Origin: Mycobacterium attenuatum
GTDB taxonomy: Bacteria > Actinomycetota > Actinomycetes > Mycobacteriales > Mycobacteriaceae
Length of the DNA stretch: 36,990 nucleotides
Reading direction: 5' to 3'
NCBI RefSeq assembly: GCF_900566085.1
Contig: NZ_UPHT01000109.1
Coordinates: forward strand, 1 to 36,990
Shown: positions 1-7,712 of the stretch, in pieces
How positions within the stretch are numbered: position 1 is the stretch's first letter
Layout: each line of letters opens with the position of its first letter
Notes under the pieces: model-generated
Told to the model about the DNA's origin: nothing
Databases searched by the model: none
What the model saw: the letters and a program-made list of their open reading frames with translations, nothing else
Position numbers and translations under genes: made by a program

Positions 1-41
1 GATCGAACGGGCAAACGAAGAGACCACCGACGCAACGCGCC

Positions 42-121
42 GGTGGTCCCATAACTGGCAATCCAGGTGGTCCCATCACCCTGGCAAAAATCAGGTCACA
101 CTGGTCCCAAGCTCATGGCAA
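42..121. repeat. three composite direct repeats at left edge, possible IS21-type end remnant
   Basis: A two-part motif, TGGTCCCA followed 4 to 6 bases later by TGGCAA, occurs three times: 44-61, 68-87 and 102-121. The first two copies also share GGTGGTCCCAT. Several short repeats inside a terminus are typical of IS21-family elements, so this may be the end of such an element lying mostly to the left of the window. No transposase can be read in the 41 bases before it, although the frame starting at base 1 stays open up to a stop at 52-54. The IS assignment is inference; the repeats are seen directly. Confidence 0.35.
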
Positions 122-160
122 ACGACACTTTGCATGGCTGTGACCTGGCTCTTTCCTGGC

Positions 161-177
161 GGACCGCGCTGCGGTCC
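161..177. promoter_or_regulatory. perfect 7-bp inverted repeat, 3-base spacer
   Basis: GGACCGC at 161-167 and GCGGTCC at 171-177 form a perfect hairpin around GCT. It lies in the 340-base gene-free stretch between the left-edge repeats and the PPOX-type gene at 463. It could be a terminator stem or a protein-binding palindrome. There is no T-tract, so neither role can be chosen. I see no other supported feature between 178 and 446. Confidence 0.3.
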
Positions 178-462
178 AGGTGTCTGTCTATCGGTATCCG
201 GCCCTCGGCCTGTCCACGCCGCTGTGTTCGCCGGTCGGTCACCGATCGGCCCATCGGCAAGTGATCTCGGGCCCAAGTATCGATGGCGGGCGAAGACCGC
301 GAATCCGCGCAATTGCGTACGCCGCCGCCTTTGGATTTGACTGCGTCGAGCACCGCTTCTGCTAACCCCGGTCCTGGCATCAGGGCTGCCGGTTGGCGTG
401 GGCACCGAGCCGACTCCAATAGCATCTATGCCTGTGAGGTATCAGATGAGAGGGGTTGGCTG

Positions 463-894
463 ATGTCGGGAGCCGGTGAAGTGATCACCATCCTGCCCGT
501 GAGCGAATGCTGGGAGCTGCTGAAAAGCGTGACCTTGGGGCGGCTGGTCACCAGCGTGGACGGCCGTCCGCAGATCTTCCCGGTGAACTTCGTCGTCCAG
601 CGCCGCACCATCCTGTTCCGCACCGCCGAGGGCACCAAGCTCGTCAGCGCCGCGATGAACAACCAGGTGCTGTTCGAAGTCGACGATCACACTGCCGTCG
701 AAGGCTGGAGCGTGATCATCCAGGGCAGGGCGCGCTCGCTTCGGAGCGACGAGGAGATCGAGGAGGCCGACCGCGCCCAGCTCTTGACCTGGATCGCAAC
801 CGAGAAAAAGCACTACGTGCGGATACTTCCGGACCTGGTGACCGGACGGCGGTTCCGGTTCGACCGGCCGAGCCCGTCGCAGCCGGTTCAGTGA
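463..894 (+). CDS. pyridoxamine 5'-phosphate oxidase-family (split-barrel flavin-binding) protein
   Basis: This 143-residue protein resembles the Pyridox_ox_2-type split-barrel family. Those members bind FMN, F420 or haem and are mostly uncharacterised; it is not the vitamin B6 enzyme PdxH. Family-like segments are the N-terminal LGRLVTS followed by the VNFVV strand, then ILFRTAEGTKL (the phosphate-contacting part of the flavin site in relatives), VLFEVDDH and the strand WSVIIQGRA. The end, GRRFRF, is typical of the family. The ATG at 463 was chosen because GAGAGGGG at 448-455 is a good ribosome-binding site and because residues upstream in the same frame look random. Proteins of this kind occur in the DosR regulon of M. 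tuberculosis, and the gene stands beside other DosR-type genes. I saw no convincing DosR box in front of it. Substrate and cofactor are unknown. Confidence 0.85.
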   Translation: MSGAGEVITILPVSECWELLKSVTLGRLVTSVDGRPQIFPVNFVVQRRTILFRTAEGTKLVSAAMNNQVLFEVDDHTAVEGWSVIIQGRARSLRSDEEIEEADRAQLLTWIATEKKHYVRILPDLVTGRRFRFDRPSPSQPVQ

Positions 895-937
895 GCTCGG
901 CCATCGCGCTGCGGCGCCTGCCATTGAGCTCCTGACC

Positions 938-965
938 ATGCTGATGCTCCATTAAGGCTCAGCAT
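938..965 (+). terminator. inverted repeat downstream of the PPOX-type gene
   Basis: ATGCTGA at 938-944 and TCAGCAT at 959-965 are perfect 7-bp arms around a 14-base loop, 44 bases after the stop codon. The position fits a transcription end or mRNA-stabilising hairpin. The loop is long and there is no T-run, so the call is tentative. Confidence 0.3.
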
Positions 966-1080
966 CTCACGGCCCGATTGAAGTGCCACCATGAGCTCTC
1001 CCAATTACGGTCAGGAATTACTGTTTTCGAGTTCTCGGCCGGTGCGATGCGGGGGCGATCATCGTGTCAGTGGAGGTCAT

Positions 1081-1169
1081 CGAGCGCGCACTGGTGGCGT
1101 CGAGCGTGCACTGGTGGCGTCGAGCGTGCACTGGTGGCGTCGAGCGTGCACTGGTGGCGTCGAGCGTGC
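1081..1169. repeat. 20-bp tandem repeat (VNTR-like), about 4.5 copies
   Basis: The unit cgagcgtgcactggtggcgt occurs at 1081, 1101, 1121 and 1141, with a partial copy at 1161-1169. Only the first copy differs, having C instead of T at its seventh base (1087). Copies are adjacent with no spacers, so this is a minisatellite and not a CRISPR array. The unit length is not a multiple of three and no credible gene covers it, so it is intergenic. Near-identical copies suggest recent expansion and likely strain-to-strain copy-number variation. Confidence 0.9.
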
Positions 1170-1438
1170 CGTCAGGGTGGGCCAATCGCGATATTCCCGC
1201 CGTACGTACACAATCGACGCCATCACCTCACACTCGATACGGCGGCATGGCTATCGAGCCGGTGAGCACCCGAGCGAGTTGCCCGCACAGCCACCAGGCC
1301 CGCGCCCGCCAACATCGAAGACCAGCAGCCGTACGGCCTCGCGCAAGCATCCAACCGCCAAAAGTAGACGACACACGGGATGACCGAGTCGACACAGCGT
1401 CTTAGAAGCGTCCTGAAGCCCGTCGGACACCCGCTCGC

Positions 1439-1948
1439 CTACTCGTGCGGCCGATGTGACCAGTCGCCGTCACGCGCGGCAGCAACCTGGACCACCTCCG
1501 CGGCCAGATCCACCGCCATGCCGACCGCCGTCGGCACGGCAGCCGCTACCTGCGGTGTCAAACCCACGCCATGGCCGGTGTCGACCACTTCTACGCAGAC
1601 CACCGCCACCATGGCGGGCACTCGGCCAAGGGCCTGCCCCAGTGCGTATGCCGCGACGACGTCGACGCCGTGCGAACTCACCCCGTCCGTTGCGGTGACC
1701 AGATCGGCGAGCGCACAACGGGTTACCCGGCCCGGCATGGGCGGCGTCGCGACCACGGCGTCGATCACGACGGCCAGGCGGACGCCCGACCACGCCTCGA
1801 CCAGCTCCAAGGGCTCGACAATGTCGGTGACAACCCGGACATCGGGCAATCTCAGCTCGTCGAGCGCGGCGGCGGCGACAATGCCCACACCGTCATCGCG
1901 ACGGTAGCGATTGCCCAGCCCGACGACGACAACCGGGCCCGCGGTCAT
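1439..1948 (-). CDS. [NiFe] hydrogenase maturation endopeptidase (HybD/HycI family)
   Basis: This 169-residue protease would remove the C-terminal tail of the hydrogenase large subunit after nickel insertion. The N-terminus has the family signature: a hydrophobic strand, then GLGNRYRRDDGVG, in which the second Asp corresponds to the conserved acidic nickel-sensing residue. A second acidic strand, VVIDAV, and the segment SSHGVD (family SxH pattern) follow. The start at 1948 overlaps the hyhL stop by four bases (ATGA), so translation is coupled to its substrate. A longer upstream reading would lie within hyhL and is not needed. It is the last gene of the hydrogenase operon. Confidence 0.9.
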   Translation of the reverse strand: MTAGPVVVVGLGNRYRRDDGVGIVAAAALDELRLPDVRVVTDIVEPLELVEAWSGVRLAVVIDAVVATPPMPGRVTRCALADLVTATDGVSSHGVDVVAAYALGQALGRVPAMVAVVCVEVVDTGHGVGLTPQVAAAVPTAVGMAVDLAAEVVQVAAARDGDWSHRPHE

Positions 1949-3237
1949 TCGCGTCGCACCGTCAGCGTCAGGAAGTGCGCCGAGCACGAGATGCACGGGT
2001 CGTAGTTGCGGATCACCCGCTCGCACAATGTGGTCAACTCCGCGTCGGCGAGGGTGAGGTTCGCCGCAACCACGCGAGCCAGGTCGCTCTCGATGGCCGC
2101 CTGGTTCTGCGAGGTGGGCGGAATGATCGTCGCCGCCGAAATCAGACCGTCGTCGTCAATTTCGTATCGGTGGTACAGCAGGCCGCGGGGCGCCTCACTG
2201 ACGCCATGACCGACGCCCGCATGGACCGGGACCTCCACGAATGGCCGTGACGGCCGCTGGTATCCGTCGATGATGCGCAACGCCTCCTCGATCGCGTAGA
2301 CCACCTCGACGGCACGAACCACGATGCTGCGGAACGGATTTCGGCATTCGCCGGACAGCCCTGCGGCCGCCGCTGCCTCGCCGGCGATCGGCGACAGCGC
2401 CAAAGAATTGAGGCAATACCGCGCCAGTGGCCCGGTCAGGTAGCGGCCGCCGTCAAGGGTGGCATGCAGCGCAGTCGAATGCGGCACCTGCGACTCGTGC
2501 ACGTGCTCGGTGAAATCGGCCACCGGGAACGACGGGCCGGCGCTGCGCGCGATGGCGCCGTTCTCGATCGCATACTGACCCGGCTGGCTCAACGCCAGCA
2601 TCTCGTGGTCGAGTTCGAGGTCGGGAAAGTCGAAGCCGGACACCCACTCCACCGTCGCCAACGCGTCGTCTAGCGCCCGGCGCAGCAGCTCGGCGAGCGG
2701 CGCCAGCTGCGACCGGTCGGGCACCGAGTAGAACCCGCCCAGACGCACGTTGATGGGGTGTATCGACCGTCCGCCGATGAAGTCCATCAGCTTGTTGCCG
2801 GCCTTCTTCAACCGCAGCCCGCGCTCGACCGCGGCACGCTGGTCGCGCGCCAGGGCGATCACGTCCGGGCAGCCGAGGAAGTCCGGCGCGTGCAGCAGGT
2901 AAACGTGCAGGACGTGGCTGTGGATCCATTCACCGCAGTACAACAGCCGACGCAGCGCGACGAGCTCCGGATCCACCTCGACGCCGCAGGCCTGTTCGAT
3001 CGCGTTGCAGGCGCTGACCTGATAGGCAACCGGACAGATGCCGCAGATCCGTGCGGTCAGGTCCGGTGGCTCGGTATAGGCCCGCCCCCGCAGAAATGCT
3101 TCGAAAAACCTTGGGGGCTCATAGATGTTGAGCTGAACGCTGTCCAGCGCGCCGTCCTTCAGGGTGACGTGCAGCGCTCCTTCCCCTTCGACGCGGGTCA
3201 GGGTGCCGACGCTGAGTGTCCGGTTGTCGGTGGTCAC
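1945..3237 (-). CDS. hyhL: group 3b-type [NiFe] hydrogenase large (alpha) subunit
   Basis: This 430-residue catalytic subunit binds the NiFe(CN)2CO centre and is cytoplasmic. The N-terminal cysteine pair is in RICGICPVAYQ (Cys65, Cys68), with Tyr instead of the His seen in many groups, a form I associate with group 3b enzymes. The C-terminal pair is in DPCISCSAH (Cys415, Cys418), followed by only nine residues, presumably the peptide cut by the neighbouring protease. The start is a GTG at 3237 that overlaps the hyhS stop by four bases; the protein then enters the usual VGTLTRVEGEG. Together with HyhS, HyhG and HyhB it should form a soluble bidirectional H2:NAD(P) oxidoreductase. M. smegmatis has a comparable hypoxia-induced enzyme (Hyd3). 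Confidence 0.95.
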   Translation of the reverse strand: MTTDNRTLSVGTLTRVEGEGALHVTLKDGALDSVQLNIYEPPRFFEAFLRGRAYTEPPDLTARICGICPVAYQVSACNAIEQACGVEVDPELVALRRLLYCGEWIHSHVLHVYLLHAPDFLGCPDVIALARDQRAAVERGLRLKKAGNKLMDFIGGRSIHPINVRLGGFYSVPDRSQLAPLAELLRRALDDALATVEWVSGFDFPDLELDHEMLALSQPGQYAIENGAIARSAGPSFPVADFTEHVHESQVPHSTALHATLDGGRYLTGPLARYCLNSLALSPIAGEAAAAAGLSGECRNPFRSIVVRAVEVVYAIEEALRIIDGYQRPSRPFVEVPVHAGVGHGVSEAPRGLLYHRYEIDDDGLISAATIIPPTSQNQAAIESDLARVVAANLTLADAELTTLCERVIRNYDPCISCSAHFLTLTVRRE

Positions 3238-3989
3238 TGCTTGCTCCGCTCGGCGGCGAAGGCAGTGACGTTGAATGTCGAGAACACCCGATCGACATCC
3301 CCGTCGGACATTCCGTCGCGGCGCAGCAGCGGTATCAGCGTGGCGGTTTGCGGCGCCGCCGACGGACCGAAACAGCCGTAGCAGCCCCGGTGATGACTGG
3401 GGCACAACGCGCCGCAACCGGCATGGGTGACCGGTCCCAGACACGGAATGCCTTCGGTGACAACGACACACGTGACCCCGCGCAGTTTGCACTCCATACA
3501 TACCGTCTTGGCCGGCAGCCGCGGCTTGCGACCGACCAGCAGCGCCGCGAGGGTGTCCAAGAGCTGCCCGCGGTCGATCGGGCAGCCGTGCAGCTGGTAG
3601 TCGACCTTGACATGCGCGGCCGCCGGCGTCGAAGTCGCAAGCGCGTCAATGTATTCCGGGTTGGCATAGACCAGCGAGGTGAACTCCGCGACATCGGCGA
3701 AGTTGCGCAACGCCTGCACCCCGCCGGCGGTGGCGCAGGCACCGATGGTGACCAATATCTTCGACTGCTCCCGGATCTCCCGGATGCGCTGCTCGTCGTG
3801 GCGAGTGGTGACCGAACCCTCGACCAGCGATATGTCGTACGGACCGCTGACCATCGCGCTGGAGGCCTCGGCGAAGGTCGCGATCTGCACCTGGTCGGCC
3901 AGGGTGAGCAGCTCGTCCTCGCAGTCGAGCAAGGTCAGCTGGCAACCGTCACACGAAGCGAACTTCCACACCGCCAGACTGGGACTCAT
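3234..3989 (-). CDS. hyhS: group 3b-type [NiFe] hydrogenase small (delta) subunit
   Basis: This 251-residue small subunit carries the iron-sulfur relay between the NiFe site and the flavin subunit. Visible ligand motifs are CDGCQ near residue 13 (proximal cluster), GACATAGG, HGCPID, and a cysteine-rich end with GIPCLGP, GCGALCP and GCYGCFGP. There is no twin-arginine signal peptide, which fits a cytoplasmic group 3 enzyme rather than a membrane-bound uptake enzyme. The ATG at 3989 directly abuts the hyhG stop codon (3990-3992), and the stop overlaps the hyhL start, so stoichiometric expression is likely. Confidence 0.94.
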   Translation of the reverse strand: MSPSLAVWKFASCDGCQLTLLDCEDELLTLADQVQIATFAEASSAMVSGPYDISLVEGSVTTRHDEQRIREIREQSKILVTIGACATAGGVQALRNFADVAEFTSLVYANPEYIDALATSTPAAAHVKVDYQLHGCPIDRGQLLDTLAALLVGRKPRLPAKTVCMECKLRGVTCVVVTEGIPCLGPVTHAGCGALCPSHHRGCYGCFGPSAAPQTATLIPLLRRDGMSDGDVDRVFSTFNVTAFAAERSKQ

Positions 3990-4862
3990 CTACAGCTCCT
4001 TGACCCGTATTAGTGGGCCGGCCAGGTCGTAGCCGACGACCGGTCCGTCGCGGCACACCAGCAATGGGCCCAACTGGCAATGGCCGCACCAGCCGACACC
4101 GCACTGCATGTTTCGCTCCAGCGACACCCGAATGTCGCGGGCCGCAACGCCTTTGGCGAGCAAGGCGTCTGCCCCGAACCGGAGCATGGGCTCGGGTCCG
4201 CACAGGAACGCGGTGGTGCGCTCGGGCTGCAGCGTAAGCCGGCGCACCGGCTCGGTCACCAGGCCGACCTCACCGTGCCAGTCCTGGACGGGGACGTCAA
4301 CCGTCAGGTGAAGTTCGATCTGCGGGTCGTGCGCCCACTGTTGGAGTTGTGCGGCGAACAGAAAGTCAGCCTTGGAGCGGGCCCCCACGACCAGCATCAG
4401 CCTGCCGTAGCGGGCGCGGTTGGCCAACGCACCGAGGATTGCCGGACGCAGCGGGCACAGTCCCACCCCGCCGGCCACCATCACCAAATCCCGTCCGGCC
4501 GCCTCGTCGAGTCCCCAGGTGGTGCCGAACGGCCCGCGCACGCCGACAAGAGTGCCCGGCTGCGCGTCGTGCAGGGCACGGCTGACCGCCCCGACCGCAC
4601 GGATGGTGTGCGTGATCGAGCCGTCGGTGACGGTGGGATCCCCGCTGATGGATATCGCCGCTTCGCCGACGCCGAATGCGTAGAGCATCATGAATTCGCC
4701 GGGCTGCGGCGCGGGAAGCGCCGCATCGAGCGGCTCCAGGCACAACGTCGCCGCATCCGCGCTTTCGACGACGCGGCTGCGCACCCGGTACGGAACCGGC
4801 GCCATCGCAGATGAGGGCGCCGCGCCGGTCACCCGGCCCGCCCGGTCAGTCTGGTCGGTCAT
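3990..4862 (-). CDS. hyhG: hydrogenase diaphorase (gamma) subunit, FAD/NAD(P)- and 2Fe-2S-binding
   Basis: This 290-residue protein belongs to the ferredoxin-NADP reductase / dihydroorotate dehydrogenase electron-transfer family and passes electrons between FeS clusters and NAD(P). The order is an FAD-binding beta barrel (PGEFMMLYAFGVGEAAISIS, roughly residues 54-73), then a nucleotide-binding part with MVAGGVGLCPLRP and FLCGPEPML. At the C-terminus the motif CGVGWCGHCQ plus a later Cys forms a [2Fe-2S] site. Its start at 4862 lies 17 bases inside hyhB and it ends against hyhS. The residues do not let me decide between NADH and NADPH; related group 3b enzymes mostly use NADPH. Confidence 0.92.
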   Translation of the reverse strand: MTDQTDRAGRVTGAAPSSAMAPVPYRVRSRVVESADAATLCLEPLDAALPAPQPGEFMMLYAFGVGEAAISISGDPTVTDGSITHTIRAVGAVSRALHDAQPGTLVGVRGPFGTTWGLDEAAGRDLVMVAGGVGLCPLRPAILGALANRARYGRLMLVVGARSKADFLFAAQLQQWAHDPQIELHLTVDVPVQDWHGEVGLVTEPVRRLTLQPERTTAFLCGPEPMLRFGADALLAKGVAARDIRVSLERNMQCGVGWCGHCQLGPLLVCRDGPVVGYDLAGPLIRVKEL

Positions 4863-5979
4863 TGCGCGCCATCTTGTTCATTTCCTCGGTGATGTCGATG
4901 CCGGTGGGACACCAGGCAATGCATCGCCCGCAGCCGACGCAGCCCGACATGTCGAACTGGTCATGCCAGGTGCCCAGTTTGTGGGTGAGCCAGTGCCGGT
5001 AACGCGACGCGCCGGAGCGGCGCACGCTGCCGCCGCCGTGGACATAGGTGAAGTCGAATTCGTAGCAGGACGCCCAGTGCTGCCAGCGTTCGGCGTGCTC
5101 ACCGGTCAGGTCGGTGACGTCTTCAGTGCTGGTGCAGTAGCACGTCGGGCACACCATCGTGCAGTTGCCACAGGTCAGACAGCGACTGGCCACCTCTTCC
5201 CACTGCGGCGACTCGCGTGACCGGACGAGTAGCTCGCGCAGATCCGCGTCCGGCATCTGCCGTCCCATGCGCTGCGATGCGGCTTCGACATCTGCGCGCG
5301 CGCAATCGATTTCGTCACCGGCAGCCGGCTGGTGCGGCACCGCCGCGAGCACGTCGGCGCCGTCCTGGCTGCCTGCGTCCACCAGGTAGGTCACACCGTC
5401 GGCGCCGACGCGCTCCGTCAGCGCCAAGTCGTAACCGGGTCCGGCCGCCGGTCCGGTTCCCATCGACGCGCAGAAACACAGCCCGCCCGGTTCGGTGCAA
5501 TTGACCGCCACCACAAAGGCCCGCCGCCGGCGGCTGACGAAGGAGCTGTCGGCATATGCCGCAGCGCCCAGCACCCGGTCGAGCGTCGCAATCGCGGCCA
5601 GATCACAACCACGCACCCCGAGGAACGCATACCGCGGAACGTCCTCCTCGGACTCGGCTGCGCCGAACCCGTCCCGGGTGCCGGCCCACAACCGCTGCCG
5701 AGGCGGATGCAGGAACTGTTTCCACGACTGCGGCCCCGCCGAATGCCCGAACACCGCGTCGTCGTCGCGCCGGCGCACCCGGTAGTGCCCCGGCCCCACG
5801 TCAACGCCCCAGCCGCGCGGAAGATCATCCGTCGACTCGAGTTCGGCGAGCACAATCGCGTTGTCGCGCAACGTCGGACCGACGACTCGGTAGCCTCGCT
5901 GGATCAGTACCTCGACCAGGCGACGCAATCCGACGGCGTCCAGCAACGCGGCATCGGAGTCTCCCCCGTGTCTGGTCAT
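4846..5979 (-). CDS. hyhB: hydrogenase iron-sulfur (beta) subunit, 2x[4Fe-4S]
   Basis: This protein of about 377 residues resembles the beta subunit of sulfhydrogenase/group 3b complexes. The long N-terminal part includes FLGVRGCDLAAI and a Cys-containing stretch (NCTEPGGLCFC) seen in this family. The C-terminal half has two ferredoxin-like motifs, CLTCGNCTMVCPTCYC and CVGCGRCIAWCP. It forms the electron relay with HyhG. I chose the ATG at 5979; a GTG at 5985 is an alternative, and both lie within 11 bases of the preceding stop codon. No clear ribosome-binding site is visible, so coupling to the upstream gene is likely. Confidence 0.92.
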   Translation of the reverse strand: MTRHGGDSDAALLDAVGLRRLVEVLIQRGYRVVGPTLRDNAIVLAELESTDDLPRGWGVDVGPGHYRVRRRDDDAVFGHSAGPQSWKQFLHPPRQRLWAGTRDGFGAAESEEDVPRYAFLGVRGCDLAAIATLDRVLGAAAYADSSFVSRRRRAFVVAVNCTEPGGLCFCASMGTGPAAGPGYDLALTERVGADGVTYLVDAGSQDGADVLAAVPHQPAAGDEIDCARADVEAASQRMGRQMPDADLRELLVRSRESPQWEEVASRCLTCGNCTMVCPTCYCTSTEDVTDLTGEHAERWQHWASCYEFDFTYVHGGGSVRRSGASRYRHWLTHKLGTWHDQFDMSGCVGCGRCIAWCPTGIDITEEMNKMARNDRPD

Positions 5980-5989
5980 CGACACATCA

Positions 5990-6553
5990 TCAGCCTATTT
6001 CACTTACCTTGGCGAGCTCACGCTCCCACGCGGCGTCGCGTGCCCGGTCGAGCCGGGAGCGAACCGAAGCGACCAGTGAGGCCATCGCCACACCGCACGC
6101 CAGCACGATCAGCACCGAGGTGACGAGCGCGTCCACCCCCGCATGCCACCTCGGAGTCGGTGGCCTGACCAGATTTCCGTCCCGGTCGGTCCAGATTTCG
6201 ACGCGCTGGCCCGCGTTGAGCGGGACACTCTGCTGGAACGAGCCGGTGCGCTCGCCGCCGGCCACCGCCCAACGGACATGCATGACAACGCTTTCGGAGT
6301 TCGGATTGTGGGTCACACTGGCGACAGTGGCCATCACCGGGTGCCGCGCCTGGGCCTGCCTGGCGTACTGGTGATCCCGGGCATCGAAGACTTCGATGCC
6401 CGCGATACCGGCGGCGGGGATCATGGCAAGCGACGCGATCAGCGCGACCAGTAGGAGCAGGGCCTCCAGGCGGTCGGTACGTCGAAGCAGCGGATTGCGG
6501 CCGACCAAGTGCGCGATCCGCCAGCGGCGGGGGTCTATCGTCAACGTCTCCAT
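5990..6553 (-). CDS. Rv1733c-like two-TM membrane protein
   Basis: This 187-residue protein matches the M. tuberculosis Rv1733c family, a DosR-regulon membrane antigen of unknown function. Shared features are the N-terminal RNPLLRRTDRLEALLLLVAL entering the first membrane helix (about residues 29-55), the segment YARQAQARHPVMATV, an extracytoplasmic beta-rich part ending in G(Q)RVEIWTDRDGNLV, a second helix at about 138-163, and a short basic tail. The ATG at 6553 has AGGAAG a few bases upstream. The gap to the nitroreductase-like gene is 42 bases and hyhB starts within 5 to 11 bases of its end, so it is cotranscribed with both. A link to the hydrogenase is suggested only by this arrangement. 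Confidence 0.85.
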   Translation of the reverse strand: METLTIDPRRWRIAHLVGRNPLLRRTDRLEALLLLVALIASLAMIPAAGIAGIEVFDARDHQYARQAQARHPVMATVASVTHNPNSESVVMHVRWAVAGGERTGSFQQSVPLNAGQRVEIWTDRDGNLVRPPTPRWHAGVDALVTSVLIVLACGVAMASLVASVRSRLDRARDAAWERELAKVSEIG

Positions 6554-6595
6554 CGAAACTTCCTGACATTTGTCCAGATGCCGGTTATCTGACGC

Positions 6596-7624
6596 CTATT
6601 CGGCCAGCATCGGGGTCCAACCGCTGTCCGGGGATGCGGTTTCGCTGTCGGCAACCCAGTCGACGATCTCGGAGAGCTCACGTCGCGGCGTCGACGGCAA
6701 CGGGTCAGCGTTGATGGGTGCCCAGCCAACCCGCAGCAGCATCTGCGGATACTGGCTGTCCCCGAAGACGTCCGCGCGGACCGCAGCACGTGTTTCGGCG
6801 ATTTCCAGCGGTTCGGTGACCGGGCAACTGGCCAGCCCCATCGCCGTCGCGGTCAGCAGCACGACGCTGGTTGCCTCACCGGCGCGTAGCTGCGCCAGCC
6901 GGTCGTCTGCGCGAGTTCCCAAGGCCAGCATCACCGTATTGTCTTCGGCGGGTGAGGCATCCGGTGGCATGGCCAGCGCCGGGCCGGCGAATCGCCGACC
7001 AGGTATGGGCGCCATGGGATCCGGAATGGGCGTATTGCGGGCGGGAACACCGACCACCGAGGCATGCCGGCCGCTCCAGGCACTGAGCTCGGCGAGATAA
7101 CCATTATCGGATGCGTGATCCCAAACCGATTTGGCCACAATAGCGTTCAGCTTGTCCATGGCGTCGACCTGGCGTAGCGTCACCCCGTTGCGAGCCGCCC
7201 GCGCCGCCATCAGCGCGATGTCGCTGACCGGCACCGGCCAGAAACTGTAGTGCCGCCGGTCGGTTCGCCGCCGAGGTATCGCCGCGGCCAGCGAGATATC
7301 CAGCGGATCGGCATTCTGACGTGACACTTCGATGGCGGCCAGATGATTGGAGTCGGCCGGATTGGGCAGTCGCGACACTTTGGCTTGCCAACCCGTGGCT
7401 GCCAGCGCGATGACGCAGTGGTTCAACGCCGCACCGCAACTCAAGATCAAGTCGCGCCCTTCCGGGTCGGTGTTGGGCAGCTGCAGGCTGGTGTCGGAGT
7501 AGAGATGCAGCGAAGACTCCCCCACTTGCCACCGCCACGGCTGCGTGTTGTGTACGGACGGCGCCCGAGAGGCCAGCGTCAAGACCGTGCGGATGGTGCC
7601 GGTATCCGGGAAATGCGCAGTCAT
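6596..7624 (-). CDS. Rv3131/Acg-type nitroreductase-family protein
   Basis: This 342-residue protein is close to M. tuberculosis Rv3131 along its length; I recognise THFPDT-like TAHFPDTGTIRTVLTLA, RAPSVHNTQPWRW, DLILSCGAALNHC, AAIPRRRTDRR and the end MLLRVGWAPINADPLP. The family looks like two half nitroreductase domains in one chain. The related protein Acg (Rv2032) has an FMN pocket closed by a lid and no shown nitroreductase activity, so an enzymatic role should not be assumed. The ATG at 7624 follows GAAGGGAG at a good distance. It heads the operon that continues into the Rv1733c-like and hydrogenase genes, and a DosR-like half site lies about 97 bases upstream. Confidence 0.93.
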   Translation of the reverse strand: MTAHFPDTGTIRTVLTLASRAPSVHNTQPWRWQVGESSLHLYSDTSLQLPNTDPEGRDLILSCGAALNHCVIALAATGWQAKVSRLPNPADSNHLAAIEVSRQNADPLDISLAAAIPRRRTDRRHYSFWPVPVSDIALMAARAARNGVTLRQVDAMDKLNAIVAKSVWDHASDNGYLAELSAWSGRHASVVGVPARNTPIPDPMAPIPGRRFAGPALAMPPDASPAEDNTVMLALGTRADDRLAQLRAGEATSVVLLTATAMGLASCPVTEPLEIAETRAAVRADVFGDSQYPQMLLRVGWAPINADPLPSTPRRELSEIVDWVADSETASPDSGWTPMLAE

Positions 7625-7712
7625 GGTCGTTACTCCCTTCCGTCGGCGCAATGGTCCTCTCAACGATTGCGCAATTGCGCCGCCCGGACGAGGGCACGGC
7701 GTCCTTGCAGCG

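Larger units (their letters stand above)
895..1438. other. gene-free stretch holding an inverted repeat and a VNTR
   Basis: This 544-base gap lies between the PPOX-type gene and the convergent hydrogenase protease gene. It contains the inverted repeat at 938-965 and the 20-bp tandem repeat at 1081-1169, listed separately. Short open frames cross it, but none has a ribosome-binding site or recognisable protein sequence. Three of them merely run through the 20-bp repeat in different frames. I see no RNA gene. Confidence 0.5.

Noticed and set aside
270..290. CGGGCCCAAGTATCGATG as a DosR box for the PPOX-type gene
   Set aside because: Only one arm resembles the consensus and about half of the positions match.
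1081..1169. CRISPR array
   Set aside because: Copies of 20 bp are directly adjacent with no spacers and no cas genes are present.
978..1405. Three overlapping short open frames across the tandem repeat
   Set aside because: They exist because a 20-bp unit without stops is read in three frames; there is no ribosome-binding site or family resemblance.
3216..4013. Long plus-strand open frame opposite hyhS
   Set aside because: It is antisense to a gene with full hydrogenase motifs, has no recognisable protein features and reflects the high GC content.
6563..6577. TGACATTTGTCCA as a DosR box before the Rv1733c-like gene
   Set aside because: It matches about 9 of 14 positions but lies 10 to 24 bases before the start codon, overlapping the ribosome-binding region in a 42-base intra-operon gap.
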